DNA of 64,000 nucleotides from Symbiodinium natans (lineage: Eukaryota > Sar > Dinophyceae > Suessiales > Symbiodiniaceae). Below, one piece after another: positions 1 to 10,032 of the stretch (position 1 is its first letter; each line of letters begins with the position of its first letter). The translations under genes were made by a program, and so were the position numbers. Location of the stretch: NCBI GenBank assembly GCA_905221605.1, contig CAJNDS010002224.1, positions 1,294,771-1,358,770 of the forward strand. The letters are read 5' to 3'. Below the pieces are notes generated by a model. It had not been told where the DNA came from. It was given only the letters and a program-made list of their open reading frames with translations, and ran no database searches.

Positions 1-934
1 GCTTGGCCACCTACCGATGGGGAGGTAGTCATGTATGGCTGCTTTGACGCAAGCAGAGATAGACACCAAGCAGGCAGGGAACCCCGTAGCAACCCAAGCA
101 CAGGCGAGAATGGCTCTCGTGAAGGGCAGGTTGTTCACAGGTGCTCGATGGCACATTGCCAGGGAAGTGGAAGCTGATCTCCGCATACGAGTGTCCACAA
201 CCCGGAAGCAGCATCCCCGAGCTGGTCTCTCCCAATAGGCATGACGTCGTTGTACGCCAAGGGGGTGTCACCTTCCAGACGAGAGATGGCCAACCCTCTA
301 GCCCAAGGGGTTTACACTTGATCGTAGCACATGGAAGCAGGCAACCTGCCCACCTAGAGGGGGCAGAGGAAAGGAAGATTGGCCGTTTTACCGATGACAG
401 AGCTGGAATATCCAGGCAGGACCGGCCCAGGGCAGTCCGTGGCAGATGGCCAGTGGAGCAACCACGAAAGAAAGGCCCCCCGTCACCATAGGCACAACGC
501 AGAGCCGACACAGAAGGGTGTTCACAGGTGCAGGCAGTGAGCACACAGAAGACAAGCACGATCCAATCCGTGGCATAGACCACGAGAGGGTTGCCAAAGC
601 CGGGCGCGGCGTGACAAGTGGCAATGAAAGAAAAGAAAAAGTTTCTTCTTTCTTTAGGCGCGGCGCCAGCCGCGGCGGCGACCGCCGCGCATGGCGCCGC
701 CCCTTCAAGGAAGAGCTGCGCCGCCAAGAACAACCTGCCACCTCTGGCGCCGCGTCTGTTTAAGCAAGCACCGCCCACAGTGCCATAGCCAGTTCTCTGC
801 GCCTACTCTCTCTAACCTCTAACCCGACTCGAGCACGTTAACAGCAAACGCCCAACCCTACCGCGACCCCCCAGCAACAGAAGAGCATGGAACCTTTTTG
901 CGCATTTCTTGCGAAACAGAAACGCTTGAGCTTG
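1..934. other. GC-rich flank, no gene supported
   Basis: Several overlapping open frames exist on both strands, but none shows a recognisable motif and none clearly out-competes the others. The 600-760 stretch is a GC-rich Ala/Arg-coding run typical of dinoflagellate composition. I see no RNA gene or array here. Confidence 0.4.
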
Positions 935-2855
935 TCACTCATCGTCGAACAAGGCCGACTGCAGGCTACACTCCTCTTCGGAGATGTGCTGGTCGCCTTG
1001 AGCGTTCTGCGACTCCTGCTCTGGTTGGGCAGAAGCCTTGAACATGGGCTGGAACACAGACAGAGCGGCCAAAGATGCACTGCCGCTCTCGGTCCTCTCG
1101 GCCCGTCGCACAGCCCCGAAAATTTGAAACACATCGGAGCCTGAAAACCAAAACTGCAACTGGAACAAACGAACTTTCTGGTTCAGCTGCTTCTCTAAAG
1201 CATCCGCACGCTCGGGAGTCGGCCCCACAGTGTTGAAGGCCTGTCTTCCGACCTTCCGGCGAAAGGAACTGAAGAAGCCGTCCATCTTCTGCGTTCCTCC
1301 CACCACGTCTTTCTCATCCCACTCACGTCCATTCCAAAACTTCACATGGAAATTCTTCGTGAACTCGGGATGCGGAGGCTTGTGGCGAACATTTGTGTGA
1401 GCTAGCTTGAACTGGCTGAACTGCCGCCCTTGCAAGGTTCCGTCATACAAGGGCCCCTCTGGCTGGTCCAATTGCTTGTACGCCTTTGCTGAATCGGTGT
1501 GGCAAATGCTGCCACACTCCAAGCGTGGCTTTCCAGTTGAAGTGACCATGACGGAGCGCAACTCTTCCAAACTGAGAGGGCCTCCACCACCTTGACCACC
1601 TTGACTCAAGCGGTAGGGGAGCTTTGCGATGTAAATTGGAGGAGCCACGCCTGACCATGCCGATGAAGCGAAGCCAAAGAACTGAAGTGTTCAACCCAGC
1701 ACTGCGAAAAGCAACCTCGTCAATTTCAACATCCATGCCGGGCCCACCCACAGTCAGTTCTTCGTTCATTTTCTCCACCAAAGGGCACAGCCAACTTCGA
1801 AAAGCATCCCACTGCTCTCGAACCGTTCTGGAATCCAAGCCCAATATCAATCCAGCTTGATCCGGAGACAAATTCAAAGTGCACATCAGCCACAAACAAC
1901 CAACTGCAGATCCAAGAGCAATTCGCTTGCAAAACAAGTCTCTGTCTTGCGCAACGACACTTTCAGAATATCTGCACTTGCGGCATCGCACCAAACATGA
2001 ATTCTCTCGATCCTCAAGCTTCCAATCCTTCTTCTCACACTTGGGACACACGTTCTCGCGAATGTCTTTGCAAATTCCAAGCTCGTAGAGAATTTCTGCA
2101 ATCTCATGGGGCTTGCTGGTCAAAATTCCATCCAAGCTGTAGCGATTTTGAACTGCGCTGCGAGCAAACACCGCAGAACGTCCCCGCTTTCGGCCAGGAC
2201 TCTCAGCACGCGGATCTGTGTACGTCCGCTTGCCCTTGTTCGTTGCCGGCTGCTCTGACTGCTTCTCCAAATTCTCTTCTGCATTCTTCTGCTTCCCTCT
2301 CGATCTTCTGGCGAAAATGGACCTCCATTTTGGAAGGCTGCGGTCTTGAGGCATCGGCTTCAGATGCGGAAGATTCATTTCGAGCTCCAGGCTGTCGTTT
2401 CTTGCTGTGACGAGCAATCTTTGCTGAAGTTGCTTTGGGCTTGGCTTTGACTTTTGGAGAAGCTCGAACACGACGATCGCGTCCTGCAGTTCCCATGGAA
2501 ACTTGACCTCCATGTTCCCAGCGGGCAGCCATTGCAAGTGTTTTTGCCATGACTCTTGCAGGTTTTTTGCAAAAAGTGAAACTTCTGTTGATCCAACAAC
2601 GCAAGCATGCAAATAAGAATTCTCAATCAAAAACATCAAGCACAGTCCCTTGTGTTCCACCTTCTGGAAAGGAACCTCCACAGTGCAGAACAAATTGCCA
2701 GACGACCAATAACTGTGTGGAGCATGGAAGCAGTGTCTATTTGTGAAAAATTTCTGAACCAGCTTTTCCAAAAAAAAATGGGCAGAGTTTCTGCAGACCC
2801 AACCCCCCTCCTCTTCAGGGTCATTTCCCTCCCCCACATCGGCTAAAGGGGGCAA
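935..2855 (-). pseudogene. Merlin/ISXO2-like DDE transposase, frameshifted
   Basis: The protein is read on the minus strand in two overlapping frames, about 2855 to 1650 and then 1648 to 935. The first frame (470 codons) has a poorly conserved N-terminal half, a basic stretch near residue 220, and a zinc ribbon with Cys pairs at about 270/273 and 291/294. It continues with a helix-turn-helix-like stretch (SPDQAGLILGLDSRTVREQW) and the first catalytic acid in VEIDEVAF, near residue 379. The second frame continues the family pattern: TDSAKAY (second acid), HTNVRHKPPHPEF, then TQKMDGFFSSFRR, where the third acid would be Asp instead of the usual Glu. A zinc ribbon, then DE, TDxxxAY and an FFSxxRR end are the signature of ISXO2-like transposases of the Merlin/IS1016 type. 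The switch of frame at about 1640-1655 means the present copy would not make the whole enzyme unless the sequence carries an indel error or is spliced. I did not find terminal inverted repeats. Confidence 0.7.
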
Positions 2856-3564
2856 ATTGGGCCTCCGCCCTTGCCCCCTTCAGCCAATGTGAAGGACAGA
2901 CACAAGTAGGTTTTTGAATTTCAAAACAAACATGTTTCAGGCAATTTGTACAAACACATGTGCAGGTTGTAGGCCTTGCATTATTGAATCTGGAATCTCT
3001 TTCTCAGTTCATTTCTTTCTTGCACTTTCTTTGCTGAAGAAAAAAAAACTGATCTTGTTGACAAGTGCACAAATTTTGGCATTTTTGGGATTTGTTGTTC
3101 ATTTCCTCAAAAAATTCATGTTGGCATGTTTCTTTAAAATCTATTGGAAACACCAATTTAAATTGACTTAGAATGCATTAATGCCATATTAGAATAATGA
3201 AAGCTGAGATGTCTTTGAACTTGTACACTGGATCTCAGAAGATGTAAGAAATTTTGAAAAAAGAAGATTTTTTGCTTTCTAAAGAATCATTGTAAACAGA
3301 GCACGTGCCATGGTGCTTCTATAAAGATGCAGCATCAGAAGTGCTGCAGCATCTTTATTAGATGTGGCACCACAGGTGTTAATGTTTTGCCACCTGTGGT
3401 GCATTGCCCAAGAAAAGAATGTGCATTGAAGATGGCAAGACTGCCACCTGTGATGCCGCGCCCACCTTGCCAAACCAAGAATATCCCGAGGTAGTCTTGT
3501 GGCATGTATCGGCGAGGAGATGTGAGGGCTCACATCATGCTAGGCAGCATGCCATGAAAGGACT
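2856..3564. other. AT-rich spacer between transposase and copia insertion
   Basis: No convincing coding sequence. The stretch 2900-3300 is AT-rich relative to its neighbours and may be the tail of the transposon on the left. It ends at the CAATG target site of the LTR element. Confidence 0.4.
3321..3404. repeat. two adjacent perfect hairpins
   Basis: ATAAAGATGC at 3321 pairs with GCATCTTTAT ending at 3358. CACCACAGGTG at 3368-3378 pairs with CACCTGTGGTG at 3391-3401. A partial third copy of the CACCTGTG motif follows near 3430. They resemble the end of a small foldback element, but no target duplication is obvious. Confidence 0.6.
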
Positions 3565-3569
3565 CAATG
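3565..3569. repeat. target-site duplication, left copy
   Basis: CAATG directly abuts the 3' LTR and is repeated exactly at 13012-13016. Five bases is the usual copia duplication length. Confidence 0.9.
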
Positions 3570-3968
3570 TGTGAAAACACAGCAGCAGCGCGCTGAACCC
3601 TCTTTTTCTCACGACTTGAGCCAAAGTCATAAGCCGGAGGCTTCGTCAGTGAAACTCTTTACACACAGGTGAAAACTCTGCTCTGCCACGTGTTCTCCAC
3701 AGCCACAAAACAAACTCAAACGTCAGTGGGAGTTCTCGGGACCTACCCAACTACACCTAAAGCAAGCAAAAACGTGCACAGTCACTTCTACAGCTTCCAG
3801 ACACACATCCCTACAACTCAAGCAATTCAAAAGGCTTTCCCACTTAAAGCAGCACTCCCGTCGAGCCTCCAAGGCACAACTACGGAGTTCCTACAACTAC
3901 ACACACACAACTCTGAGCCAGCATGCAGGACAACAAAGTTAACATGTCCTTAGACAGGAACTTTCACA
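3570..3968 (-). repeat. 3' LTR of copia element (399 bp)
   Basis: Matches 12615-13011 throughout, apart from an extra AC near 3873 and A for G near 3941. It is bounded by the short inverted repeat TGTGAAA/TTTCACA. Confidence 0.93.
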
Positions 3969-3977
3969 CCCCCGCTT
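3969..3977 (-). other. polypurine tract
   Basis: Read on the minus strand, AAGCGGGGG immediately precedes the TGTGAAA start of the 3' LTR. This is where plus-strand priming is expected. Confidence 0.6.
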
Positions 3978-4083
3978 GGACTGTGATGCCTCAGAGCCAC
4001 GCACTTCTTCACAGTTCGGTGTTTCCAGTGCTTAAACATCTCATCCCAGGCAAAGTCCGAAAGCGAGCACTCCTACTGCCGAC

Positions 4084-7000
4084 CTAAGAAGGTGTTCCTA
4101 CAAGACCTAACGTGACTTTCGCAGCACGCAAAAGAGCTCTACCCAGTTTAGTCGGATAGATACCTGTTTCTTCGACACTAGCAAGTGAAACATGCTGATG
4201 ACTTTTGTCACAGGGCTTTCCAGAGAAGATTTCACTCCACTCCTCTCGGTTTGTAGCAAAGAACCACCGCTTAAAGACCCCGTCGAAGGCACAACGGTCC
4301 ACAACCCTTCCAAAGTTCAGACCAAGGCGCTTCTTTTCTTTCAGATAACTTTCCTCCTTCCAAAGACCACAGTTCTTTGGCCATTCCTGGGTAACCAGGA
4401 TCTCTTTGCAGCGGTCCTCCAGAAGTCGTCCTAAAGCTTTCCAAGATGCAACATGCTTCTTGACCTGCTCTCGCCACCGATGTCGAAACTTCGGTCGATG
4501 CCAGTTCTTAAAGCGGTAGCTACATCCAGCGGTACACGGGGAAGCTATGTGGACATAGATCTGGGGCGGTTTCCTACTCAACAGACACAGCAAGACCTCT
4601 CCTAGAAACATTTGAGTACTCTTGCTTAAGAAGTCTTCTTTCTCAGTTATGCCTATATATGCTACTCGGTCACGAGCACACGCTCGGCACAACGCACTGT
4701 CCGTTGAACAAAACACCTCGATCACAAGCAGAGGAACAGATCCCAACGCAAGGTCTCTTGCCACTGGCTCGTACTTCGCCAGGTTTGTCGGGATTTTCTC
4801 AAGCTTTTCACATACTTCTTCAAGTTCTTCCATTCGTTCACGAAGGTGTTCAGGAACTACAAGACCCTGAAGGTCTTCTTCACACACTCTTTCCAGTCCA
4901 CACGCAACCAGCAAATGCTCAAGCAACAACTCCTCAGGAGATTTCGTCAGTCCATCGGCTGGATTCCGTTCTCCACTGATGAAGCTTAGAATCAGCCTTT
5001 CCAGGTGGACTAGCTCTTGAAGATAGCGATGACGAAGCTCCAGGTGCCGAACACGGCGTAACAACCCCGTCATTTTGCTAATCGACAAAGCGGCTTCCGA
5101 ATCCGAAGCCAGGTGAATCGGAAACTCACCGGTCTCTCCTTTGGGCATTCCATACAGGAGCGTTTCCATGAGCAAAGACAAGTACACCGACTCTTTGGCT
5201 GCCTCAGTCAGGGCTGCCAATTCGGCCTCCGCCGAACTCAACGCGGTCACCGACTGTTTCCGCGAGAAAGTTTTGATCATGATGCCATGCCACTTCACAA
5301 TGGCACCAGACACAGAGCAAATGTTCCATGACGCATCCACAAAGCCAGAGAGCATGTTTTCCGAAGCGCAGCAAGGATACTCAAACGCTTCTGCCGAAAA
5401 TCGCTGAAGGTACTCAGGCAAAGCCATCACCCAACGAACCACGCGTCTCAAGCAAGCTTCTGCCTGGCTATCTGGGTCACTCTGATACCGGCCCAGAAAT
5501 CCTACCGGGTAGGACAAATGCGGCAACGTCAGGCTTGCCCACATCAACTTACCAAGCACACGTCTATAGCGTTCATACGCCTCAGTGCTGATAGGTGTTC
5601 CAGCCTCCTTCTTCCGGTAATCCCTCTCGAGGTTTCCCAGCACTGGTTTCACACCTTTTCCGCTAATGCCAAACTCTTCTCCAAGCGACTTCAAGTACCC
5701 CGGCTTCAGGCCAAAGAACACAGGCCCATGCTCAGTGGTTCGGGCGATCACTCGACCCAAGAACTCGAGCTGCCCAGTCTTGCCAGGTTCTAGAAGCCCT
5801 GTCTGCTTCATTTTATAGATCTTCGCTAGCTTAGCGTACAGATCCTTGGCAACTGGCGGATTCTGGGAAAAGATGATGAGATCGTCAACATACACTAACA
5901 CCAAGGTCAGCGCACCATCCTTCTCAAGCCGGTGATGCACAGTAGGATCGGCAGTCTCACCAAACCCAAACTGCTTACGCAGCGTGCTTGTAAACTCTAG
6001 GTACCAGCTCAGTGGTCCTACTCTCAAACCATTCATGGCTTTGTGTAGCTGCGCAAACAGCGGCTTGTTCTCCTCATCATACATCCCATTCGGAAACCGG
6101 ATACACTCTACTCCCTGCACAGGCGCTTGCATGAAGGCAACGCTCACATCTGCTGACAACAAGGTGCCACCTCTGACAGCATGAATAGCAAGGACACCCC
6201 TCAAGGCTTCCAAAGACGTGGTGGGGGAATATATCCCATCAGCTAGAGGATTGGATCCAAATGCATAGTCTCTCACAACAAGACGAGCACGAACTCGTTC
6301 AGGGTTCGTGGCCGACGGTTTCGAAGTCAGAACCCACCTAGTCGTATGGATTCTCCGTGTAGCTCGTTTACGGGCCTCAGCTTCTCCTATAATCGTAGCT
6401 ACACCAAAAGCATCAAGTTCTGAGAGCTCGAGTCTCATACCTTCTTCAAGATGCTTACGAGGCAAAACCTTGCCAGAAACTTCGCAAACCGCATTGTCCG
6501 GGACATGGACCCAAATCTTCTTTCCACCAAACTTCATACGGAACCACTCTTTGACATCATCTCCCTTACGGATTTTTGTCGTTACTCTCAAGTCAGGCCC
6601 ATCAAAGAGTTGCCTAAGGCCATGCTCATAGAGCCACGTCAGGCCCTCTTCCATGGCATCGTCTTCTCCTGGATCCATAGGGGCGTCGAGGTCCTCAAGA
6701 CCTACGCCTCCGGGAGGCTCAACCTCCATGCCTGTTTCTTCAGGCACGTCCGAAAAATCCGGAGAATACCCATCCAACTCTCCTTCTTCTTCCATTGCTT
6801 CAGGGCCCTCAAGAGCAGGTGGTTCGGTGCGTTCAACAGGAAACTCAAGACTTCCTTCAGGGATATTTGGGGAATCAAGCGGCGGACTCGGACCATCGAT
6901 TGGAACATCGAACTTGATGGGTCTTTCAGGGTCTTCCTTATTACCTCGAAGGTCACGCAAAGCAGCTTTGTCAAACTCCACTGGATCTTTGGCACGAAAA

Positions 7001-8256
7001 GAGCTGAAGATTTCCAAACGAGGGGGCTTTCCAATACCTATTGGAACAAAGACCCGAATCCCGGATCCATTAGCACCGTGAGGTCCTACATAGAGTGCCC
7101 TCACCAAGCGCTTTCCGCGGTGCTCTGGGTAGTCCTTCTGAGGCTTCCCAAAGCCCACAACCCCAAACTCACAGCTCTTCACTGGCTGAACTGTCGACCC
7201 ACGCAGTCTCTCCAACGGCGTGCTGTGTTCCTTGGACACATGAAACAAGTTATGCATCCTCACAGAGTACCTCATGGCCTCAACAAACAGATGGCTCCCT
7301 AGAGGCAACTTTTCACCTACACGCTCTTCTAAGCCCAGCCAAACAGACCAGAACGCTTCTTTCACAAGGCAAACATGGCGTTCAACGATGCCCTTCGCTT
7401 GAGGTCTGTTTATCGCGAACGGGACCCAGTGCATTGACCTCCCCCCGAATGTCCGGTGTTTCGCTGCATTGCGGAAAACACTCTCGAGGAGATTTTCTTG
7501 GTCCCCGTGGACAACAATGTCCAATCCACTCAATCCCATTTCCGTAAAGGCTTTGCAAACCGATACAGCGGGCACTTCATCCTCAGGTCCTAAGACCACG
7601 GTATGTATGTACCCCGACACCACATGAACCATGAGAAGGAAACGAACATTCTTTCCGAAAAATCCAAAGTCGACTTGCAACTCTCCGGGTCCGTGGTGGT
7701 GTTTCATGTGCTTCCTACGAGCCGGCACTCTCCCTCTAGCGCTTTGACATGTGTCACAGCAACTAAGATAAGGTTGGTGGCCCTTATTTCGGTGCGCCTT
7801 CAGCCGCTCCGAGGTCAAATAGACCGGAACCTCAGGATCCAGAGCATCGCTCACCACCTCCGGGGAACTCAGGGCACCCGGTTCACCTGAGGGAACATTC
7901 TCCACACGGGGTTTCTTTCGAACATCGGAGGGCCTAGGGGGTTCACTTCCGCTGGGTTTCGCAAGTTCAGCTTCCAACGGATCAGGAATCAACTCTTCCT
8001 CCGACTCCGAATTCACAACAACCGGGGTCGGCAAACCAGCAAGCATACGCAGGGCCTCAGAACGTGCCACGGCCTTCTTTTGCTCGGACCCCCGCAGGGA
8101 CCCAAGCCCACACAAGGCCCACTTCTTCAAGGCACGCCAACGTTTCATCATTGGCCCTTTTGCTTCCTCGCCCGTAGGCTCAGCTTTCAACTCACAAGCA
8201 AACGCCACGCAAAAACAACAGGCGGCGCACAACACTCCAAGACCTACGTGGCACAC
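4084..8256 (-). CDS. copia Pol: integrase, reverse transcriptase, RNase H and a C-terminal methyltransferase-like domain
   Basis: One uninterrupted frame of 1390 codons; a later Met near residue 36 (8151) is an equally likely start. The integrase zinc finger is at about 155-170 (HRNKGH then CDTC). The integrase core has Asp196, Asp252 and Glu292 (QVDFG, HGDQEN, GIVERH). An acidic linker spans 420-540. The RVT_2-type reverse transcriptase begins near 600, with RWVLTSK, the catalytic Asp703 in SADVSVAFMQ and YVDD at 789-792. RNase H has Asp974, Glu1010, Asp1052 and Asp1101 (FVDASW, SSAEAEL, ASDSEAA, NPADGLTK). All catalytic acids are present, so the enzyme looks functional. About 215 further residues follow the RNase H and are described separately. 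The protein would copy the element RNA in the particle and insert the cDNA. Confidence 0.93.
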   Translation of the reverse strand: MCHVGLGVLCAACCFCVAFACELKAEPTGEEAKGPMMKRWRALKKWALCGLGSLRGSEQKKAVARSEALRMLAGLPTPVVVNSESEEELIPDPLEAELAKPSGSEPPRPSDVRKKPRVENVPSGEPGALSSPEVVSDALDPEVPVYLTSERLKAHRNKGHQPYLSCCDTCQSARGRVPARRKHMKHHHGPGELQVDFGFFGKNVRFLLMVHVVSGYIHTVVLGPEDEVPAVSVCKAFTEMGLSGLDIVVHGDQENLLESVFRNAAKHRTFGGRSMHWVPFAINRPQAKGIVERHVCLVKEAFWSVWLGLEERVGEKLPLGSHLFVEAMRYSVRMHNLFHVSKEHSTPLERLRGSTVQPVKSCEFGVVGFGKPQKDYPEHRGKRLVRALYVGPHGANGSGIRVFVPIGIGKPPRLEIFSSFRAKDPVEFDKAALRDLRGNKEDPERPIKFDVPIDGPSPPLDSPNIPEGSLEFPVERTEPPALEGPEAMEEEGELDGYSPDFSDVPEETGMEVEPPGGVGLEDLDAPMDPGEDDAMEEGLTWLYEHGLRQLFDGPDLRVTTKIRKGDDVKEWFRMKFGGKKIWVHVPDNAVCEVSGKVLPRKHLEEGMRLELSELDAFGVATIIGEAEARKRATRRIHTTRWVLTSKPSATNPERVRARLVVRDYAFGSNPLADGIYSPTTSLEALRGVLAIHAVRGGTLLSADVSVAFMQAPVQGVECIRFPNGMYDEENKPLFAQLHKAMNGLRVGPLSWYLEFTSTLRKQFGFGETADPTVHHRLEKDGALTLVLVYVDDLIIFSQNPPVAKDLYAKLAKIYKMKQTGLLEPGKTGQLEFLGRVIARTTEHGPVFFGLKPGYLKSLGEEFGISGKGVKPVLGNLERDYRKKEAGTPISTEAYERYRRVLGKLMWASLTLPHLSYPVGFLGRYQSDPDSQAEACLRRVVRWVMALPEYLQRFSAEAFEYPCCASENMLSGFVDASWNICSVSGAIVKWHGIMIKTFSRKQSVTALSSAEAELAALTEAAKESVYLSLLMETLLYGMPKGETGEFPIHLASDSEAALSISKMTGLLRRVRHLELRHRYLQELVHLERLILSFISGERNPADGLTKSPEELLLEHLLVACGLERVCEEDLQGLVVPEHLRERMEELEEVCEKLEKIPTNLAKYEPVARDLALGSVPLLVIEVFCSTDSALCRACARDRVAYIGITEKEDFLSKSTQMFLGEVLLCLLSRKPPQIYVHIASPCTAGCSYRFKNWHRPKFRHRWREQVKKHVASWKALGRLLEDRCKEILVTQEWPKNCGLWKEESYLKEKKRLGLNFGRVVDRCAFDGVFKRWFFATNREEWSEIFSGKPCDKSHQHVSLASVEETGIYPTKLGRALLRAAKVTLGLVGTPS
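4087..4728 (-). other. C-terminal methyltransferase-like domain of copia Pol
   Basis: This covers residues 1177-1390 of Pol. It opens with a strand plus small-residue loop (LVIEVFCSTDSALC), followed after about 50 residues by a second strand ending in a Pro-Cys motif (IYVHIASPCTAGCSYRFKNW). The order recalls motif I and the catalytic PC motif IV of cytosine C5 methyltransferases, although spacing and flanks are divergent. Later marks are QEWPKNCGLWK, a Trp-rich KRWFFATN and a C-D-K-S-H-Q-H cluster. Cytosine methyltransferases captured by retrotransposons, including dinoflagellate ones, are known from the literature. Whether this divergent domain methylates DNA cannot be decided here, and an inactive Rossmann-like domain is the main alternative. 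Confidence 0.5.
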
Positions 8257-8628
8257 GTCCTACCAAAGTTACACGCACAAACTTCAGCCTACTCCTACGG
8301 CGCACACTCAAAAGCTTCACGCACCTACGCAGCCAACCTCTGAAAACCAAACCCAGAATCAACCCTAAAGCCAAGGCACTGCTTCCTTTCCATGAAGACC
8401 TGGGCACAGAGGGACAGTGTGCAGACCCATTCGCGGCAGGCAGGCTGCACTCACAGTCACCTACCAAGCACTCAAACGCTCCTACCCTACCTCCTAATGC
8501 ACACAGCCAGTCTCCTACTGCAAACAGCAGGGCTTTCAGACCTACTCCTACCAATTTTGTGCATTGCGGCGAAGATCGGAGCAACTCATGCCCGGCTTTT
8601 AGGCCCTCAGGGCCCATACCCAAGCATA
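8257..8628 (-). other. non-coding spacer rich in GTAGGA, upstream of Pol
   Basis: Same character as the spacer at 10033-10532: GTAGGA-type motifs near 8258, 8297, 8480, 8512 and 8546 on the minus strand. No family-like protein sequence is present in any frame. Confidence 0.4.
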
Positions 8629-10023
8629 TCAATCCATCTCGGAGCCAGAGTCTCCCACATCCGAATTGTCCATAGGTGGGTTTGGAACCACCATACTCGT
8701 CTCTGCCGGCGGGGTCAAAGGAGAAGCGCTCCCCGGACTTCCAATGCCACCGACCATTGGCTCCATTGGGACCTCGGAACTCACGTCCATAGGGGTCCCA
8801 GGAGCACCGAATGCCTCCACGGGCGTCATCGGCGTCTCGACCTCCATTGGAACCTCGCCCGCAAGCTCCCTCAATGTATCTGGGTGCGGTGTCGATGGAG
8901 GAGGTAGAGGAGGCGGAGGTATAGGCAGGCTTGCTTCCATAGGTGTGCCTGGTGCCCAAGATGGAGGAGGTAGAGGAGGCGGAGTTAGAGGCATGCCTGC
9001 TTCCATAGGCGTGCCTGGTGCCGAAGATGGAGCATAGGAAAAGACGGACGGCGTAAGCGGGGAAGGAGGGCTGAACGGCAAGAAAGCCGGAGGCCCTGGT
9101 GGAAAAGCGGGGCCCGTCGACGATGATGGAGCCACCTCGGCTGTTGCAGCTCTCTTCATGTCGGCATGCAATCGAATCATTGCCTCGGCTTTTGCACGCG
9201 CTTGGTTGAGCAAAGCCCACCCCGAAGGAGGTGGAGCTGGGGCACTTTTGTGAAGAGGCGGTGCCGTGCCACCCGACGCGGATGGTGCAACATCCGGTAT
9301 TATAGTTGGCGGTTGAGCAGCCAAAGTCACCCGGCGGTTGCTCTGGACGAGCACGTCCGCCAAAAGCGCTCTCAAGTCGGCAGCCGGCACGCGCTCGACC
9401 TTGAGCTCGTTTGGCAGAATGCTTGCTAGCCCTGCCTCGAACAACTGGTATTGAGCAGGATGGCACCGCAACTCTCGAATCGCTTCCAGGTACAGAAGGA
9501 ATTTCTTCAAGGTGAGCTGGATGCCAACCTGATTGTTGCGCCAGTACCCCCTTTGCTCGCATGGAAGGTGCGGTTGGCGGATGGTAGCAGTCACATCGGC
9601 GACTACCACCCCCATGGTTGTCAAAACATAGCCATACCTTGCATACTCTGCACGACGGTCGTGCTCTTCGACGAGGGTGTCCGTCAAAACCGACTGGTCC
9701 ACCGTCGGAGCAGCAATGGCTCGCAGCTCGGCAATGAGCATAGGTTGCTTCACCGCAATGCCGCTTGTATTGACCACCAACTCCTGTGTCTCCAACTCCC
9801 CAAGGCAGGCTGGAATCCCCAACAGCCGTTCGACCGAGCCAGGGGTCGAGGTAAAAAGGTCGATGTTTTGGAGAAGCTGCCTCGAAAGAGACAGCTGACC
9901 TTCCTCCTCGAAACGGTGCGCAAGACGAGCAATCATGCTCGTCGAAAAGGCTTCCACCTGGGCCACACTCCCACTTTGGGAGTTCACAAGACAGAGCGGA
10001 GGCGAGGCTTCCGGAAGCTCCAT
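8629..10023 (-). CDS. extra ORF inside the copia element, function unknown
   Basis: The ORF has 464 codons from an ATG at 10023 and lies between the protease and integrase regions. Its frame differs from Gag but equals Pol, with stop codons in the gap before Pol. Residues 1-220 look like a compact, helix-rich domain (LSRQLLQNIDLF, LKKFLLYLEAIRELR, DLRALLADVL). The remainder is Pro/Ala-rich with near-repeats of APGTPMEA followed by PPPLPPPS. I recognise no catalytic motif and no envelope-like hydrophobic segment, so I assign no function. It could be a separate subgenomic or spliced product, a captured host exon, or a spacer domain joined to Gag-Pol by splicing. The GTAGGA-rich stretches on both sides are non-coding in character. 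Confidence 0.6.
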   Translation of the reverse strand: MELPEASPPLCLVNSQSGSVAQVEAFSTSMIARLAHRFEEEGQLSLSRQLLQNIDLFTSTPGSVERLLGIPACLGELETQELVVNTSGIAVKQPMLIAELRAIAAPTVDQSVLTDTLVEEHDRRAEYARYGYVLTTMGVVVADVTATIRQPHLPCEQRGYWRNNQVGIQLTLKKFLLYLEAIRELRCHPAQYQLFEAGLASILPNELKVERVPAADLRALLADVLVQSNRRVTLAAQPPTIIPDVAPSASGGTAPPLHKSAPAPPPSGWALLNQARAKAEAMIRLHADMKRAATAEVAPSSSTGPAFPPGPPAFLPFSPPSPLTPSVFSYAPSSAPGTPMEAGMPLTPPPLPPPSWAPGTPMEASLPIPPPPLPPPSTPHPDTLRELAGEVPMEVETPMTPVEAFGAPGTPMDVSSEVPMEPMVGGIGSPGSASPLTPPAETSMVVPNPPMDNSDVGDSGSEMD

Positions 10024-10032
10024 CCTTTCCAA

